Positions 1-8,681 of a stretch of DNA of 64,000 nucleotides are shown here, in pieces (within the stretch, counting starts at the first letter, position 1; every line of letters begins with the position of its first letter). A program made the translations under genes and the position numbers. The notes beneath the pieces are model-generated. The model saw only the letters and a list, made by a program, of their open reading frames with translations, made no database searches and was not told where the DNA came from. Source of the stretch: Desulfitobacterium_A sp035539115 (GTDB taxonomy: Bacteria; Bacillota; Desulfitobacteriia; Desulfitobacteriales; Desulfitobacteriaceae); contig NZ_DATLJA010000022.1 in the NCBI RefSeq assembly GCF_035539115.1, positions 1 through 64,000 of the forward strand, read 5' to 3'.

Positions 1-213
1 TAGTTGAATCAAGTTTTACACCTCTTCCTTGTGCGTTAATTTGGCTTGTCACCTTATTTTACCGCACAAATGGATAGAGGTGTAATTATTTTTACCGAAC
101 TGTCGTTTGCCGTTAATGTTTTTTGTAACAGACTCTAGTAGTATTAGTTATCTTTTTTTAGTTTCGTGCCCACCCCCCTGGGTACATTATACGTTATGAG
201 GGTGGAGCAATTG
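1..213. other. non-coding stretch at window edge with an imperfect inverted repeat
   Basis: No convincing reading frame is visible. Two nested complementary pairs stand out: ACACCTCT at 18-25 with AGAGGTGT at 76-83, and TGTGCG at 30-35 with CGCACA at 63-68, which could form an extended hairpin. The stretch runs directly into the istB remnant, so it may be flanking DNA left after an IS21 rearrangement. No function can be assigned. Confidence 0.3.
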
Positions 214-439
214 TCGTGATCTTCTGAAAGTGGTTGATGATCGTTATGGTCGAAAGTCCATCGCAATATCTGCGCAATTGCCACCAGTTGCAAAGTGGCA
301 TGGTGTCTTTGAAGATGCTACCATTGCAGATGCGGTACTGGATAGGCTGGTTAACAATGCTCACAGGATAGAGCTGAAAGGCCCAAGCTTAAGACCACAC
401 AGTTCCCAAAATAAAGGAGGCGATGGCACAACTGAATAA
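214..439 (+). pseudogene. istB: IstB-type ATPase C-terminal remnant (IS21 family)
   Basis: The frame reads RDLLKVVDDRYGRKS, then a tract matching the end of IstB helper ATPases (TIADAVLDRLVNNAHRIELKG), and stops at 437-439. Only about the last 75 codons of a roughly 250-residue protein remain. The AAA+ Walker region and the istA transposase that should lie upstream are absent, so this is a dead fragment. IstB normally assists IstA in target selection for IS21 elements. IS21-like terminal repeats follow within 60 bases, supporting this as the right-hand end of a decayed element. Confidence 0.8.
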
Positions 440-497
440 TCTATGATAAACTCCATGCATGAGGTACCGGCCTTTGGCCGAATTAGATAAGACTGAT

Positions 498-562
498 GGC
501 CGGATACCGTAAGAACGGTGCCCGGATGTTTTGGCAATCAGTGGTCGGATAACATAAGAATG
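498..562 (+). repeat. IS21-type right-end repeats
   Basis: Two copies of a related 20-base motif, GGCCGGATACCGTAAGAACG at 498-517 and GGTCGGATAACATAAGAATG at 543-562, lie just downstream of the istB remnant. IS21-family elements carry several such repeats near their ends as transposase-binding sites. A further short GGATAACC tract lies near 591. The element end probably lies around 600-610, because psd homology starts abruptly there. Confidence 0.55.
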
Positions 563-609
563 CCGGTCTGAATTAACGAGAATAACCATCGGATAACCAT
601 TCACTAATT

Positions 610-1162
610 TCATTGGGAGATGGGAAGCTTTTTGCTTATGAAAACATAGATTTAGATTTAGATAGCCTGGTTCAAGTCAAGGGCTTTACGTATAGCCTTA
701 GAGAACTGATTAAAGATGATAGAGTCGCTGAGAAATATAGCAAAGGGACGTGCTTAATTTTAAGACTCTGCCCAACGGATTATCACCGCTTTCATTTCAT
801 AGACAGCAACGGACCTGTGAGGATACGCTAAAAATAAAAGGAGCTTACTACTCTGTAAATCCAGTCGCACTTCAAAAGGTCGAGAAACTATTTTGTGAAA
901 ATAAAAGAGAATGGAGCACCTTCCATTCAGATCACTCTGGTGATGTCTTATATATAGAGGTCGGAGCAACCTGTGTCGGTTCAATTATTCAAACCTATAC
1001 TCCTAAGAAGCGCGTAAATCGTGGGGAGGAAAAGGGCTATTTCAAATTTGGTGGTTCCACAGTGATCCTCTTCTTCGAGTCAAAAAAAGTTAGAATTGAC
1101 GGGACATTGTTGATCAAACCAAACTCGGTTATGAAAGTTATGTGTTAATGGTGAAAAATTAG
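610..1162 (+). pseudogene. psd: phosphatidylserine decarboxylase, truncated and frameshifted
   Basis: Translation from about 613 begins inside the protein (GDGKLFAYENIDLDLDSL) and matches the middle of Psd. Near 810-815 the frame shifts. The second frame carries IKGAYYSVNP, FCENKREWSTFHS, the VGATCVGSI segment and the GGST self-cleavage motif that generates the pyruvoyl group. A second shift lies near 1110: the alternative frame gives DQTKLGYESYVLM and stops at 1160-1162, restoring the usual C-terminus. The N-terminal third is missing and IS21 end sequences abut the break, so insertion followed by decay is the simplest explanation. An intact copy presumably exists elsewhere, because Psd makes phosphatidylethanolamine. 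Confidence 0.85.
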
Positions 1163-1194
1163 GGAGAAAAAGCGATACAGCTGCTTTTTCTCCC
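1162..1194. terminator. perfect 12-bp hairpin after psd remnant
   Basis: GGGAGAAAAAGC (1162-1173) pairs perfectly with GCTTTTTCTCCC (1183-1194) around a 9-base loop. It overlaps the restored psd stop and sits where a transcript of the original psd would end. No long T-run follows outside the stem, so strength is uncertain. Confidence 0.6.
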
Positions 1195-1200
1195 CACTGT

Positions 1201-1350
1201 TAGTAACCCCTTACATTATAAACGATTGAACCCGTAATAACAGCAAAATCGAAATCAGGTAATGCCCCCGGTATATTTAAAGAATCCATTTCTGTAAATT
1301 GAAGGTTATGCGGATTTTCAACGACATCATTTGAACTCGCCGTTAAATAG
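1201..1350 (-). pseudogene. C-terminal coding remnant of unknown protein
   Basis: On the minus strand an open stretch ends at 1201 and can be read for about 48 codons without a start or ribosome-binding site. It contains NPHNLQFTEMDSLNIPGALP and ends ITGSIVYNVRGY. It overlaps the end of the germination permease gene in another frame. The composition looks coding (acidic and hydrophobic alternation, codon use like the neighbours) but I do not recognise the family. A truncated gene tail left by a deletion is the likeliest reading. Confidence 0.3.
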
Positions 1351-2431
1351 TCATTTTATTTTTTCTTGCTTTAATCTCTGCTGAAATCCATATAATAATA
1401 GGTAGTATCACTTGGAAAGGAAAAGCGTAAAAAGGATAAACTTTAAAAGCCCAATATTTCATCTCCATACTATTATCAAAAACTGTATAAGAAAAATAAA
1501 TCATTAATAATCCAGTCTGTATCACTATCGATCTGTAATCCTTTAGATTGAACATTTTCCCAATTCCTTTACATGCGACTAATAAACAGATTGAACTTTT
1601 TACAAAAACACCAAAAACAAATACAATAGCCACAGATACTTCTATTCTTTCTAAGAAATCACCGATTTTAATCCTGCCTACAGCTGCATAAGAAGGGAAA
1701 TAAAAGCTATCCATCATATTGCCTAAAACTGCAATGTTTCTAATTGTTGTAATAATTATAATGATTGCTGAAATTAATATCCCCCAATAATAGACCTTAA
1801 AAGGTGACTTTTTTGTTTTTAATGAACCAAATACACCTATAAATAGGACTGTTTCAGCAAAGGGAAACGAAAAAGTCGAAAATCCACCTTTCAATACCGA
1901 GATTAGGCCATTCCCTAATATAGGTTTAATATAGTCTAAATGAAGTTGTGGTATTGCCAGCAATTCTACCACTACTAAAGTGAAAAATAGGATTGGAAGA
2001 AAATATGTAGTGGTTCTTCCCAATACTTCTATTCCTAACCTCACAGCAATAATACACACCAATCCCAAACAAAGTAAGGACACAAACATTGGTGTTTCAG
2101 GCATGGCTACTATCTTGATGAATTCGCCAAAGTTGCGAAGCACCAATGCACCTAGGTGAAAAGCATACCAGATATATATAATGGCAACAATTCTACCTAT
2201 CACTTTTCCTAGTGCTATATTCAGAATATCAAATAAATCTTTCCCCTGGAAAAGTGATAGTATTCTTGAAAATACAAGTAACATAGGAATAGCCATAATA
2301 CAGCCCACTATTCCGGCGATCCATGCATCATTATTAACCTCTCCTCCAACGCCAACAATGAGTGAGCTTCCAATAACAAATACGATTAAAAGACATATTG
2401 CTTCCTTGTCTGTAATTTGCTCTTTTTGCAT
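1343..2431 (-). CDS. spore germination permease, GerAB/GerKB family
   Basis: About 362 residues with roughly ten hydrophobic segments, in the spore-germination branch of the APC permease superfamily. The B subunit of Ger receptors is an inner-membrane protein thought to bind the germinant. I take the ATG at 2431 rather than the upstream one at 2449 because GGAAAGTAGG lies about 7 bases before it; that Shine-Dalgarno overlaps the stop of the preceding small gene, so the two are translationally coupled. It is the last gene of an A-C-small-B operon. The specific germinant cannot be read from sequence. Confidence 0.9.
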   Translation of the reverse strand: MQKEQITDKEAICLLIVFVIGSSLIVGVGGEVNNDAWIAGIVGCIMAIPMLLVFSRILSLFQGKDLFDILNIALGKVIGRIVAIIYIWYAFHLGALVLRNFGEFIKIVAMPETPMFVSLLCLGLVCIIAVRLGIEVLGRTTTYFLPILFFTLVVVELLAIPQLHLDYIKPILGNGLISVLKGGFSTFSFPFAETVLFIGVFGSLKTKKSPFKVYYWGILISAIIIIITTIRNIAVLGNMMDSFYFPSYAAVGRIKIGDFLERIEVSVAIVFVFGVFVKSSICLLVACKGIGKMFNLKDYRSIVIQTGLLMIYFSYTVFDNSMEMKYWAFKVYPFYAFPFQVILPIIIWISAEIKARKNKMTI

Positions 2432-2438
2432 TATAAAC

Positions 2439-2648
2439 CTACTTTCCAAATATAGAAATAATCAATTCCCGAATTGGCTTTTCAGGGCTTGGAATCTCTA
2501 CATTCAGACACAATAATATGGCAATTGTAAAGGAAGAAATCCCCAATACAGCATTTGCCCAAAAGTCATGCCAAAGTTTTTGCTTGTATAAGGGTATAAA
2601 CTCATAAATAGCCAAAAAAGTATATCCTATAATTGCCAATATAAACAT
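2439..2648 (-). CDS. small two-TM protein in germination operon
   Basis: A 69-residue protein if started at the ATG at 2648, 4 bases after the gerC-type stop and preceded by GAAGGTGATT. It has two hydrophobic segments (about residues 1-18 and 30-48) and a short charged C-terminus. Small membrane proteins of this kind occur beside clostridial and bacillar ger operons, and some modulate receptor function. No family name is assigned here. Position and overlap with the permease start make it very likely a real operon member. Confidence 0.65.
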   Translation of the reverse strand: MFILAIIGYTFLAIYEFIPLYKQKLWHDFWANAVLGISSFTIAILLCLNVEIPSPEKPIRELIISIFGK

Positions 2649-2652
2649 ACTG

Positions 2653-3816
2653 TTAATCACCTTCTTCAACAGTCTTAGATAACACTGCACTATTTTTTAT
2701 ATGCACCCTCGTATTAACGTTCACCTTCAAATCTTTAAAAACGTCTTCCCAATTATTGCCCACACTATTCCACACTTGTGCTTTATCTTCCCGTAACTTT
2801 GCCCCAAATCCGAAGATATCTGCATCATATTCTGATTGCATTTTCTTAATTAATGATTCAATTCGTTCTTTCAATGTATTTTCAGCACTTTGTTCCAGTT
2901 CATTCCGTCCTTCATCATCAAAAATGTTCTCTGTACCCTGTATTTCGTCAATAGCAACTGTTGTATCGATATTTAAGTTTATTTCAATGTTCCCATTATC
3001 CTCACCATCTGCAACAGGCGTGAATTTTGTTTTACTTTTAAATATTTTAAGAGAAACTAAGGTAGGTACATTGTTTGCATGCATTTCTTCAATTAATATT
3101 CCACCTTTAACCTCATTTCTAATGAAAGTCAAATCTTTTGTTTCTTCACCATTTAGAAAGCCTACCAGCTTATGGTTTTTAATAATTGCAGTCCCCATTA
3201 TTTGAGGTACCATTTTTCCCTCCATTTTCTTTAGATTTACAGAAGGAATTATTGTTGAAACACCTTTAGTTTTTGATTCAATATCAAACTTCAAAATATC
3301 AACTATTGGCGCTTTACTTAAACTCTCTTGATTTTTTATCATTTCATCCAATGCAAACGATTTGATATCCTCTGTGGTTCCCTGTCCATCAAATATTTCC
3401 TTGGCAGATGCTCCTTCAGAAATCAACATATGAATATCCTCCCGCGTTTCAGAGTCACGATTATACCAATCAACAACTTCTGTGACCCCTTCACTTGCAA
3501 TTTCCTTACTTAAAATAATAACCTTTGCATGACTCCAATAAAGTCTTTTCCCGGATAAGGTTATTAAATTTCTGGCAGCGTCAAACAAAGTCTTTCCTTC
3601 CATCGTTATCGTTTTTGACGTCATATTTGTGTCCTTGCCTGTACTAACCTGGATAATTTCAACGGTCATTTGAAATTGATTATTTATCCCTTTATCAACA
3701 GCTACACCGGCAATAATTGACAATTTATCTACTTCCCTATAACTCCAACAGCCTGTAGTGAATATTTCATTTATCAAGAGCATCAATACCAGCAAGGTAA
3801 TTCTTTTTTTTCTCAT
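2653..3816 (-). CDS. spore germination lipoprotein, Ger(x)C family
   Basis: A 387-residue lipoprotein. The N-terminus MRKKR is followed by a hydrophobic segment and a lipobox ending TTGC near residue 23, so it should be lipid-anchored on the outer face of the inner membrane. The body matches the Ger(x)C family (WSYREVDKLSIIAGVAVDKG start, then GKRLYWSHAKVIILSKEIA). The C subunit is required for assembly and function of the receptor with the A and B subunits encoded on either side. It lies 5 bases after the A-subunit stop. Confidence 0.92.
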   Translation of the reverse strand: MRKKRITLLVLMLLINEIFTTGCWSYREVDKLSIIAGVAVDKGINNQFQMTVEIIQVSTGKDTNMTSKTITMEGKTLFDAARNLITLSGKRLYWSHAKVIILSKEIASEGVTEVVDWYNRDSETREDIHMLISEGASAKEIFDGQGTTEDIKSFALDEMIKNQESLSKAPIVDILKFDIESKTKGVSTIIPSVNLKKMEGKMVPQIMGTAIIKNHKLVGFLNGEETKDLTFIRNEVKGGILIEEMHANNVPTLVSLKIFKSKTKFTPVADGEDNGNIEINLNIDTTVAIDEIQGTENIFDDEGRNELEQSAENTLKERIESLIKKMQSEYDADIFGFGAKLREDKAQVWNSVGNNWEDVFKDLKVNVNTRVHIKNSAVLSKTVEEGD

Positions 3817-3821
3817 ATAAG

Positions 3822-5378
3822 CTATTTCTCCTTGCTTTTCCTTGATGACTGTCTGACTAAGTCTTTCGCTGCAATAATTTTAGGTCTTAAGGTCATGGTC
3901 CACCATGGGGCACGAATCCATGCATCCTGTCCATCATGGTTTCTAGCTCTAGTGACGTTCATCATGTAAGGTACACCAAAAGAGCGGATACTCATTAAAT
4001 GCAGATAAAGAATAATAAAGCACAATAAGAATCCGTAGACCCCTAAAAATGAAGCCCCCAATAATAAAAAATTCCGGAAAATAATGGTTGCACTTATAAA
4101 ATTCATGTTGATCAATGTCATAATTCCTGTTAGAGCAGTTACAATAATGACAGGAGCACTTACCAATCTTGCTTCTACAGCAGCTTGGCCCAATACAAGC
4201 GTACCAACAATGTTTACTGCCTGACCTATCGAAGATGGCATTCTAGTACCGGCCTCCCGTAAAATATCGAATATAAGAAACATTATAAATAACGATACTG
4301 CTGTTGGAATTGGAACATTCTGCCTTGAAGCAGAGATGCTCAACAGTAACGGTGTCGGCAACATTTCCTGATGGTAAGTGACAATTGACAGAAATAGTGC
4401 GGGAATAGTAATGGAGGTTACTGCAGTAAAACCTCTCATAAGCCGATTCATGGTGGAAAAAATGTAGTTATTATAGTAGTCCTCATTCGCTTGAAAATTC
4501 TCAACAACTAAAAATGGAACCGTTAATACAAAGGGACTTCCATCAACAAACAGAGCTATTCTGCCCTCCAGAAGCTTTGCTGCAATAACATCTGGCCTTT
4601 CACTTGAACCTACCGTCTCAAATGGAGAATAGGGTGCATCTTTGATCAGTTCCTGAATATACCCGGAATCCATAACACCGTCAATTTCTATTTTATCCAG
4701 ACGTTGCTCCAATTCGCTTAATATACCTTCCATAGCCAAACCTTCAATATAACAGATGCAGGTTTTTGTATGCGTTCTTTCACCAATTTCCTTGAACTTG
4801 AACTTTAAATCGGGATTTTTTATTTTACGCCGTACCAACGACAAGTTCACCATAATTGATTCCGTAAAGCCTTCCCTCGGTCCACGGACAACCCTTGAGG
4901 ACCTCGGCTCACTTATTGACCTAGCCTGCCCGCCTTTTGAACTGATGACTAAAGCTTTGTCATATCCTTCTAGTAAAAAAAGCGTATCTCCATTAATAAC
5001 GGAACTTACCATTTTGTTAATTCCAGTTTCCAAAGTCACATTATTTGAAACAATAACCTTCTTCTTTAATTCTTCTAATAAATTGTCACTTTCAATATCT
5101 TCCGATAAATCACAGGAAAGGACAGGCTGAATGATATTCTCGTTAACAATTTCTGTATTCACCATTCCATCAAAATAGATAATACAGCATTGTGCAGTTT
5201 TTAACCGCTTATTTTGAAATTCTCTGATAATTAACGTTTCATCATTTTCAAAAATATTTTTAAACAATGATATATTATTACCCAGCGATTTATACAAACT
5301 GTTATTTTCTACATCGTTATTTGTTTCTTTACTGTTCATGATACTTTCTGGCTTTCTTTTTTGATATTTTTTAAACAT
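3822..5378 (-). CDS. spore germination protein, GerAA/GerKA family
   Basis: About 518 residues from the ATG at 5378, preceded by TTGGGTGATG; a longer frame to 5405 is open but lacks a better site. An N-terminal hydrophilic domain of roughly 270 residues (SRVVRGPREGFTESIMVNLS, RLDKIEIDGVMDSGYIQEL) is followed by five to six hydrophobic segments and a basic tail. This is the standard GerA A-subunit layout; such subunits form ion-conducting oligomers that respond to germinant. It is the first gene of the operon. Confidence 0.93.
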   Translation of the reverse strand: MFKKYQKRKPESIMNSKETNNDVENNSLYKSLGNNISLFKNIFENDETLIIREFQNKRLKTAQCCIIYFDGMVNTEIVNENIIQPVLSCDLSEDIESDNLLEELKKKVIVSNNVTLETGINKMVSSVINGDTLFLLEGYDKALVISSKGGQARSISEPRSSRVVRGPREGFTESIMVNLSLVRRKIKNPDLKFKFKEIGERTHTKTCICYIEGLAMEGILSELEQRLDKIEIDGVMDSGYIQELIKDAPYSPFETVGSSERPDVIAAKLLEGRIALFVDGSPFVLTVPFLVVENFQANEDYYNNYIFSTMNRLMRGFTAVTSITIPALFLSIVTYHQEMLPTPLLLSISASRQNVPIPTAVSLFIMFLIFDILREAGTRMPSSIGQAVNIVGTLVLGQAAVEARLVSAPVIIVTALTGIMTLINMNFISATIIFRNFLLLGASFLGVYGFLLCFIILYLHLMSIRSFGVPYMMNVTRARNHDGQDAWIRAPWWTMTLRPKIIAAKDLVRQSSRKSKEK

Positions 5379-5405
5379 AACATCACCCAAGTATATTATT
5401 AACAT

Positions 5406-5700
5406 GTTTTCTCATTATATCCGATTTGTAAATCTCGGATTCAACATCAAAATAGCATTTGCAGCACATGGTAAGCGCCATCTTTTTACTAGGGGCGGAA
5501 AATCTTTTTAGAACAGCAATATTCCGGCTATATGTATCATCGGCTAAAATTCTTTCACTGCCGTTGAACTTGTTTGCAACATTACACTTGGTACTTGATA
5601 ATACAACAGCCCACATTTCGGTTCTGGTGCAAATAAGATTTTCTACTTTTAACATCGCCCAAACCCTGTTAAGATGATATCACTTTCAACTTAGGGGGTA
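5406..5700. other. intergenic region upstream of germination operon
   Basis: About 300 bases separate the ger operon from the IS6 copy. A 90-codon minus-strand frame (5383-5655) exists but has no Shine-Dalgarno and an ill-fitting composition, so I do not call it a gene. The sigma-G-type promoter expected for a ger operon should lie here, but I cannot place it confidently. Confidence 0.3.
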
Positions 5701-6471
5701 CACAGATAATGGTAAATATCTTTAAATGGAAACACTTCGAGTCTGAGATAATATTGCTTTGCGTTCGCTGGTATCTAAAATACCCTTTATTTTATAGAAA
5801 CCTTGCAGAAATGATGGCTGAACGTAGCTTATCAATATCTCATACAACTATTCTTCGTTGGGTTCAGCAATATTCACCTATTATTAATAGCAGGATCAGA
5901 AAGCATCTCAACACGACCAACGATTCCTTGAGAGTTGATGAAACTTATATTAAAATCAAAGGTCAATGGTCTTATCTATACGGAGCTGTTGATTCTGACG
6001 GTGCAACAATTGATTTTTGGATTTCTGAAAACCGGGATAAAAAGTCAGCAGAAAAGTTCTTCAGAAAAGCCCTGAAAGCCAATCATAATCAAATGCCAAG
6101 AGTAATTACCACTGATAAATATTTCACCTATGAAGTCCTGATTAATGAGCTTATATATGGCGGCAGACTTTCATGTAATACTCAGCATCGGCAAATAAAA
6201 TATCTTAATAATATCGTCGAGCAAGACCATCCTTTATTAAGCGAATTGTCAAACCAATGCTAGGGTTTAAAAGCTTCAAGTCTGCATGCTCCACAATTTC
6301 CGGTATTGAAACCATGCACATGCTTCGAAAAAATCAAGCAGGTCGAATGACTCCATTGGAAGAAATGGAGTTTATTCAACGTATCATGAATGTTGGTAGT
6401 AATTGTATTTTAAAGAACAGTTTTGCCATTTATGCCGTTTATATTATTAGTAATTTTTTTGCAACAGAGCC
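5660..6471 (+). mobile_element. IS6-family insertion sequence, inactive
   Basis: The right boundary is clear: 6455-6471 read on the minus strand gives GGCTCTGTTGCAAAAAA, the characteristic IS6/IS26-type terminal repeat. A matching left repeat is not cleanly preserved; a weak candidate (ACCCTGTTAAGA) lies near 5655-5668. The span of about 0.8 kb fits the family. The only gene inside is a frameshifted transposase. Confidence 0.65.
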
Positions 6472-6496
6472 AAAAAATCCTCCCGTTTGTTGCTAA
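5709..6496 (+). pseudogene. IS6-family DDE transposase, frameshifted
   Basis: The first frame (5709-6263) carries the N-terminal helix region (FESEIILLCVRWYLKYPL), the DE of LRVDETYIKIKG and the second Asp in VITTDKYFTY. A one-base loss near 6229 (DH followed by PLL instead of RFIKR) sends it to an early stop. The second frame (6257-6496) restores KPMLGFKSFKSACSTISGIE and the usual end of the protein. The catalytic Glu and the C-terminal part therefore lie out of frame and the enzyme should be inactive. Confidence 0.85.
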
Positions 6497-6850
6497 GCGT
6501 AAAACGGAAGGCCATAAGTATTTGATCGTCAATCACAAAATAAGAAGATGTCATACTGGAATTACTAGGACGAGAAATAGAGTCTTATTATGGAACAGTT
6601 AGGACTTGACCATAAACCTCATGATTGCCGTTATACCTTCGCCACCCTCATGGATAACGCAGATGCAAATAAGGTAAGTATTAAACGAATCATGGGTTAT
6701 GCCAGTAAAGATATCACCGACAAAGTTTACACATACAAGGACATTACTGAACTTAAAAAGCCATTGATCTCATCTAATTTATATTGTCTATTACCTGTGT
6801 ATTACTTGTCTATCACGTATAAAAATCCATGGGTTTTTAGAGAGACTTAA
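6481..6850 (+). pseudogene. tyrosine recombinase (phage-type integrase) C-terminal relic
   Basis: A degenerate C-terminal half of a tyrosine recombinase. One frame gives AKRKTEGHKYLIVNHK near 6495-6540. A second gives NKKMSYWNY, two in-frame stops, then from 6590 MEQLGLDHKPHDCRYTFATL and the SIKRIMGYAS block. The H-x-x-R motif survives (HDCR). The end is extended by unrelated residues. It points to an old integration event between the ger operon and the ribosomal genes. Confidence 0.8.
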
Positions 6851-6859
6851 AAATTAGAA

Positions 6860-6890
6860 AATCCCCCAAACCGCAAGGGTTTGAGGGATT
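6860..6890 (-). terminator. intrinsic terminator of rplM-rpsI
   Basis: On the minus strand AATCCCTCAAACCC, loop TTGC, then GGTTTGGGGGATT form a stem with one mismatch, followed by TTTTCTAATTTTT. It lies 17 bases past the rpsI stop and closes the operon. Confidence 0.85.
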
Positions 6891-6906
6891 CGTGAATCTC
6901 TGATAA

Positions 6907-7302
6907 TTAACGTTTGGAAAATTGTGGTGCTTTACGAGCTTTCTTCAAGCCGTATTTACGACGTTCTTTCATCCGTGGGTCACGCGTCAGGAACCCAGCC
7001 CGTTTGAGAGCAGGACGTAAACTAATATCCGCTTTCAGAAGAGCACGAGCAATGCCGAGGCGTAGTGCGCCGGCTTGTCCTGTCGTACCGCCACCATTAG
7101 CGAGAGCGATGACATCATATTTACCCAACATATCCGTAACATTAAACGGTTGTTGAACAATCATTTCCAGAGTCTTCTTACCGAAGTACTCACCAAGATC
7201 TCTTTTATTGATCGTAATCTTTCCTTCACCAGGAATTAAACGAACACGCGCAATTGCGTTTTTACGACGTCCAGTACCTTGATATTGTAATTGTGCAGCC
7301 AT
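6907..7302 (-). CDS. rpsI: 30S ribosomal protein S9
   Basis: A 131-residue protein, the usual length for bacterial uS9. It starts AAQLQYQGTGRRKNAIARVR and has the basic C-terminal tail ending PQFSKR, which reaches the ribosomal P site. A GGAGGAAGAA sequence precedes the ATG. It follows rplM by 23 bases and is the last gene before a strong terminator. Confidence 0.98.
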   Translation of the reverse strand: MAAQLQYQGTGRRKNAIARVRLIPGEGKITINKRDLGEYFGKKTLEMIVQQPFNVTDMLGKYDVIALANGGGTTGQAGALRLGIARALLKADISLRPALKRAGFLTRDPRMKERRKYGLKKARKAPQFSKR

Positions 7303-7325
7303 GAGTTATTCTTCCTCCTTCCCGT

Positions 7326-7757
7326 TTATTGAATAGTCCATGTTTCGGGTTGTTGAGCTTGATGAGGATGTTCAGCACCCTTGTATACCTTAAGCTTTGT
7401 ATACATTTTCGCGCCCAACTTGTTATGAGGAAGCATACCTTTGATGGCATGTTCGACAGCCCGTTCAGGGAAATTTTGCATGAGTTTCCGATAAGGAACC
7501 TCTTTCAAACCACCGGGATATCCAGAGTGATGGCGATATAATTTTTGATCCAGTTTGTTACCGGTTAAGATAACTTGCTCAGCATTGATTACAATGACAA
7601 AATCCCCAGTATCAGTATTCGGGGTAAAGATTGGTTTATGTTTACCTCTAAGGATGCGTGCAGCTTCAGTAGCCAGACGACCCAAAGCAAGGCCAGTAGC
7701 GTCAATGACATACCATTTACGCTCCACCTCGTTCGCTTTCGCAAAGAACGTGGACAT
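7326..7757 (-). CDS. rplM: 50S ribosomal protein L13
   Basis: A 143-residue uL13, normal length. Recognisable blocks are WYVIDATGLALGRLATEAA, GDFVIVINAEQV and GMLPHNKLG. A good GGAGGT lies before the ATG. Together with rpsI it forms the conserved rplM-rpsI pair, transcribed from its own promoter at 7883-7911. The usual close coupling to truA is broken here by a lipoprotein gene. Confidence 0.98.
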   Translation of the reverse strand: MSTFFAKANEVERKWYVIDATGLALGRLATEAARILRGKHKPIFTPNTDTGDFVIVINAEQVILTGNKLDQKLYRHHSGYPGGLKEVPYRKLMQNFPERAVEHAIKGMLPHNKLGAKMYTKLKVYKGAEHPHQAQQPETWTIQ

Positions 7758-7911
7758 GATATTACCTCCAAAACTTTCCGTATTCTTTTATCTCTTCCGC
7801 TTCCGTGGGGCTCAATCACCTCAGCGTATGTTGCTTATATGGGGCTCAGGCATAATCAAACAACATAAAGACTCATGTTACTATTTTATGAAATTACACT
7901 ATGAATGTCAA
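7758..7911 (-). promoter_or_regulatory. rplM promoter and 5' leader
   Basis: A near-consensus sigma-A promoter: TTGACA at 7906-7911, a 17-base spacer and TAAAAT at 7883-7888 (minus strand). The predicted start lies near 7876, giving a leader of about 120 bases. The leader contains TGAGCCCCA twice, flanking a short complementary tract. L13 leaders in Bacillota can be autoregulatory RNA elements bound by the protein; assignment to that class is inference only. Confidence 0.65.
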
Positions 7912-7952
7912 GGCTTTCTGCCTAATTTTTATGGAGTTTTACTTATTTTTAC

Positions 7953-8621
7953 TTATTGAGACGTTATATTGGCGCTCCACTTCTTAAGCTCTCCAGCTTG
8001 CGTCGTATAGTTTAATTCAATTTGAAAATTACTTCCTGGGTTAAAGGAAAAAGTATCTCTTCCCTTGGCATTATTCAGTCCGGCTACAAAAAGGTCAAGC
8101 TCAACTTGTCCTGATCTTTTAATTCCTGTATCGGGTCCAAGGGGAATCAGGTTTCCTTGTTCGTAAACTCCCAGATTATACCCAGCTGGCGTCAGATGAT
8201 TATTATAGATCCAATCCCAACGCAGTTCTTTCCCAAACTCCGAATAACGAATAAAGATGGATTCGAGCGAAACGGGTTGAGGTAACTGCAGCGTGAGATG
8301 AAAATGCCCATCCATAACTCCATCCAGATTGCCATCTATGGGACTTAGCACATCTGATTTTGCATCTACCCAGGAACCATTCATGCTCTCCGGAAAAAGG
8401 GCCGTAGCCGGCCCTACTGGAGTTGAGGACTGATCGGCTGCTTGCTTCGTCGAGGGCGTAGCTGCTGCCGGGGATTGATTTTGCGTCTGAGTTGCAGAAT
8501 TGGCTGACGTTGTTTGCTTGGACGAACTTGTTGAACTTGTCTTACTCGCTCCGCATCCGCTCAAAAAGATAAGTGAGCTTAAGATCGTCATAAGGGTAAG
8601 CCTAAAAAGTGTACGTTTCAT
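7953..8621 (-). CDS. putative secreted lipoprotein, unknown function
   Basis: From the ATG at 8621 (preceded by AAAAGGAGTTTAAA) the product has about 222 residues. MKRTLFRLTLMTILSSLIF plus a lipobox LSGC (Cys about residue 23) marks a lipoprotein. A Ser/Thr/Gln/Ala-rich linker of some 50 residues follows, then a compact domain rich in beta-type sequence (WVDAKSDVLSPIDGNLDGVM onward). I do not recognise that domain. It sits between truA and rplM, which are usually adjacent, and probably represents an insertion that has its own Shine-Dalgarno. Confidence 0.75.
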   Translation of the reverse strand: MKRTLFRLTLMTILSSLIFLSGCGASKTSSTSSSKQTTSANSATQTQNQSPAAATPSTKQAADQSSTPVGPATALFPESMNGSWVDAKSDVLSPIDGNLDGVMDGHFHLTLQLPQPVSLESIFIRYSEFGKELRWDWIYNNHLTPAGYNLGVYEQGNLIPLGPDTGIKRSGQVELDLFVAGLNNAKGRDTFSFNPGSNFQIELNYTTQAGELKKWSANITSQ

Positions 8622-8681
8622 TTTAAACTCCTTTTTAATGAACTCCTGCTTGGTTGATCTCATTGAAATCAATTCATCCAA

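Noticed and set aside
5383..5655. 90-codon minus-strand frame upstream of the ger operon
   Set aside because: No Shine-Dalgarno, unusual composition for a protein, and no recognisable motif. It is most likely a chance frame in the promoter region.
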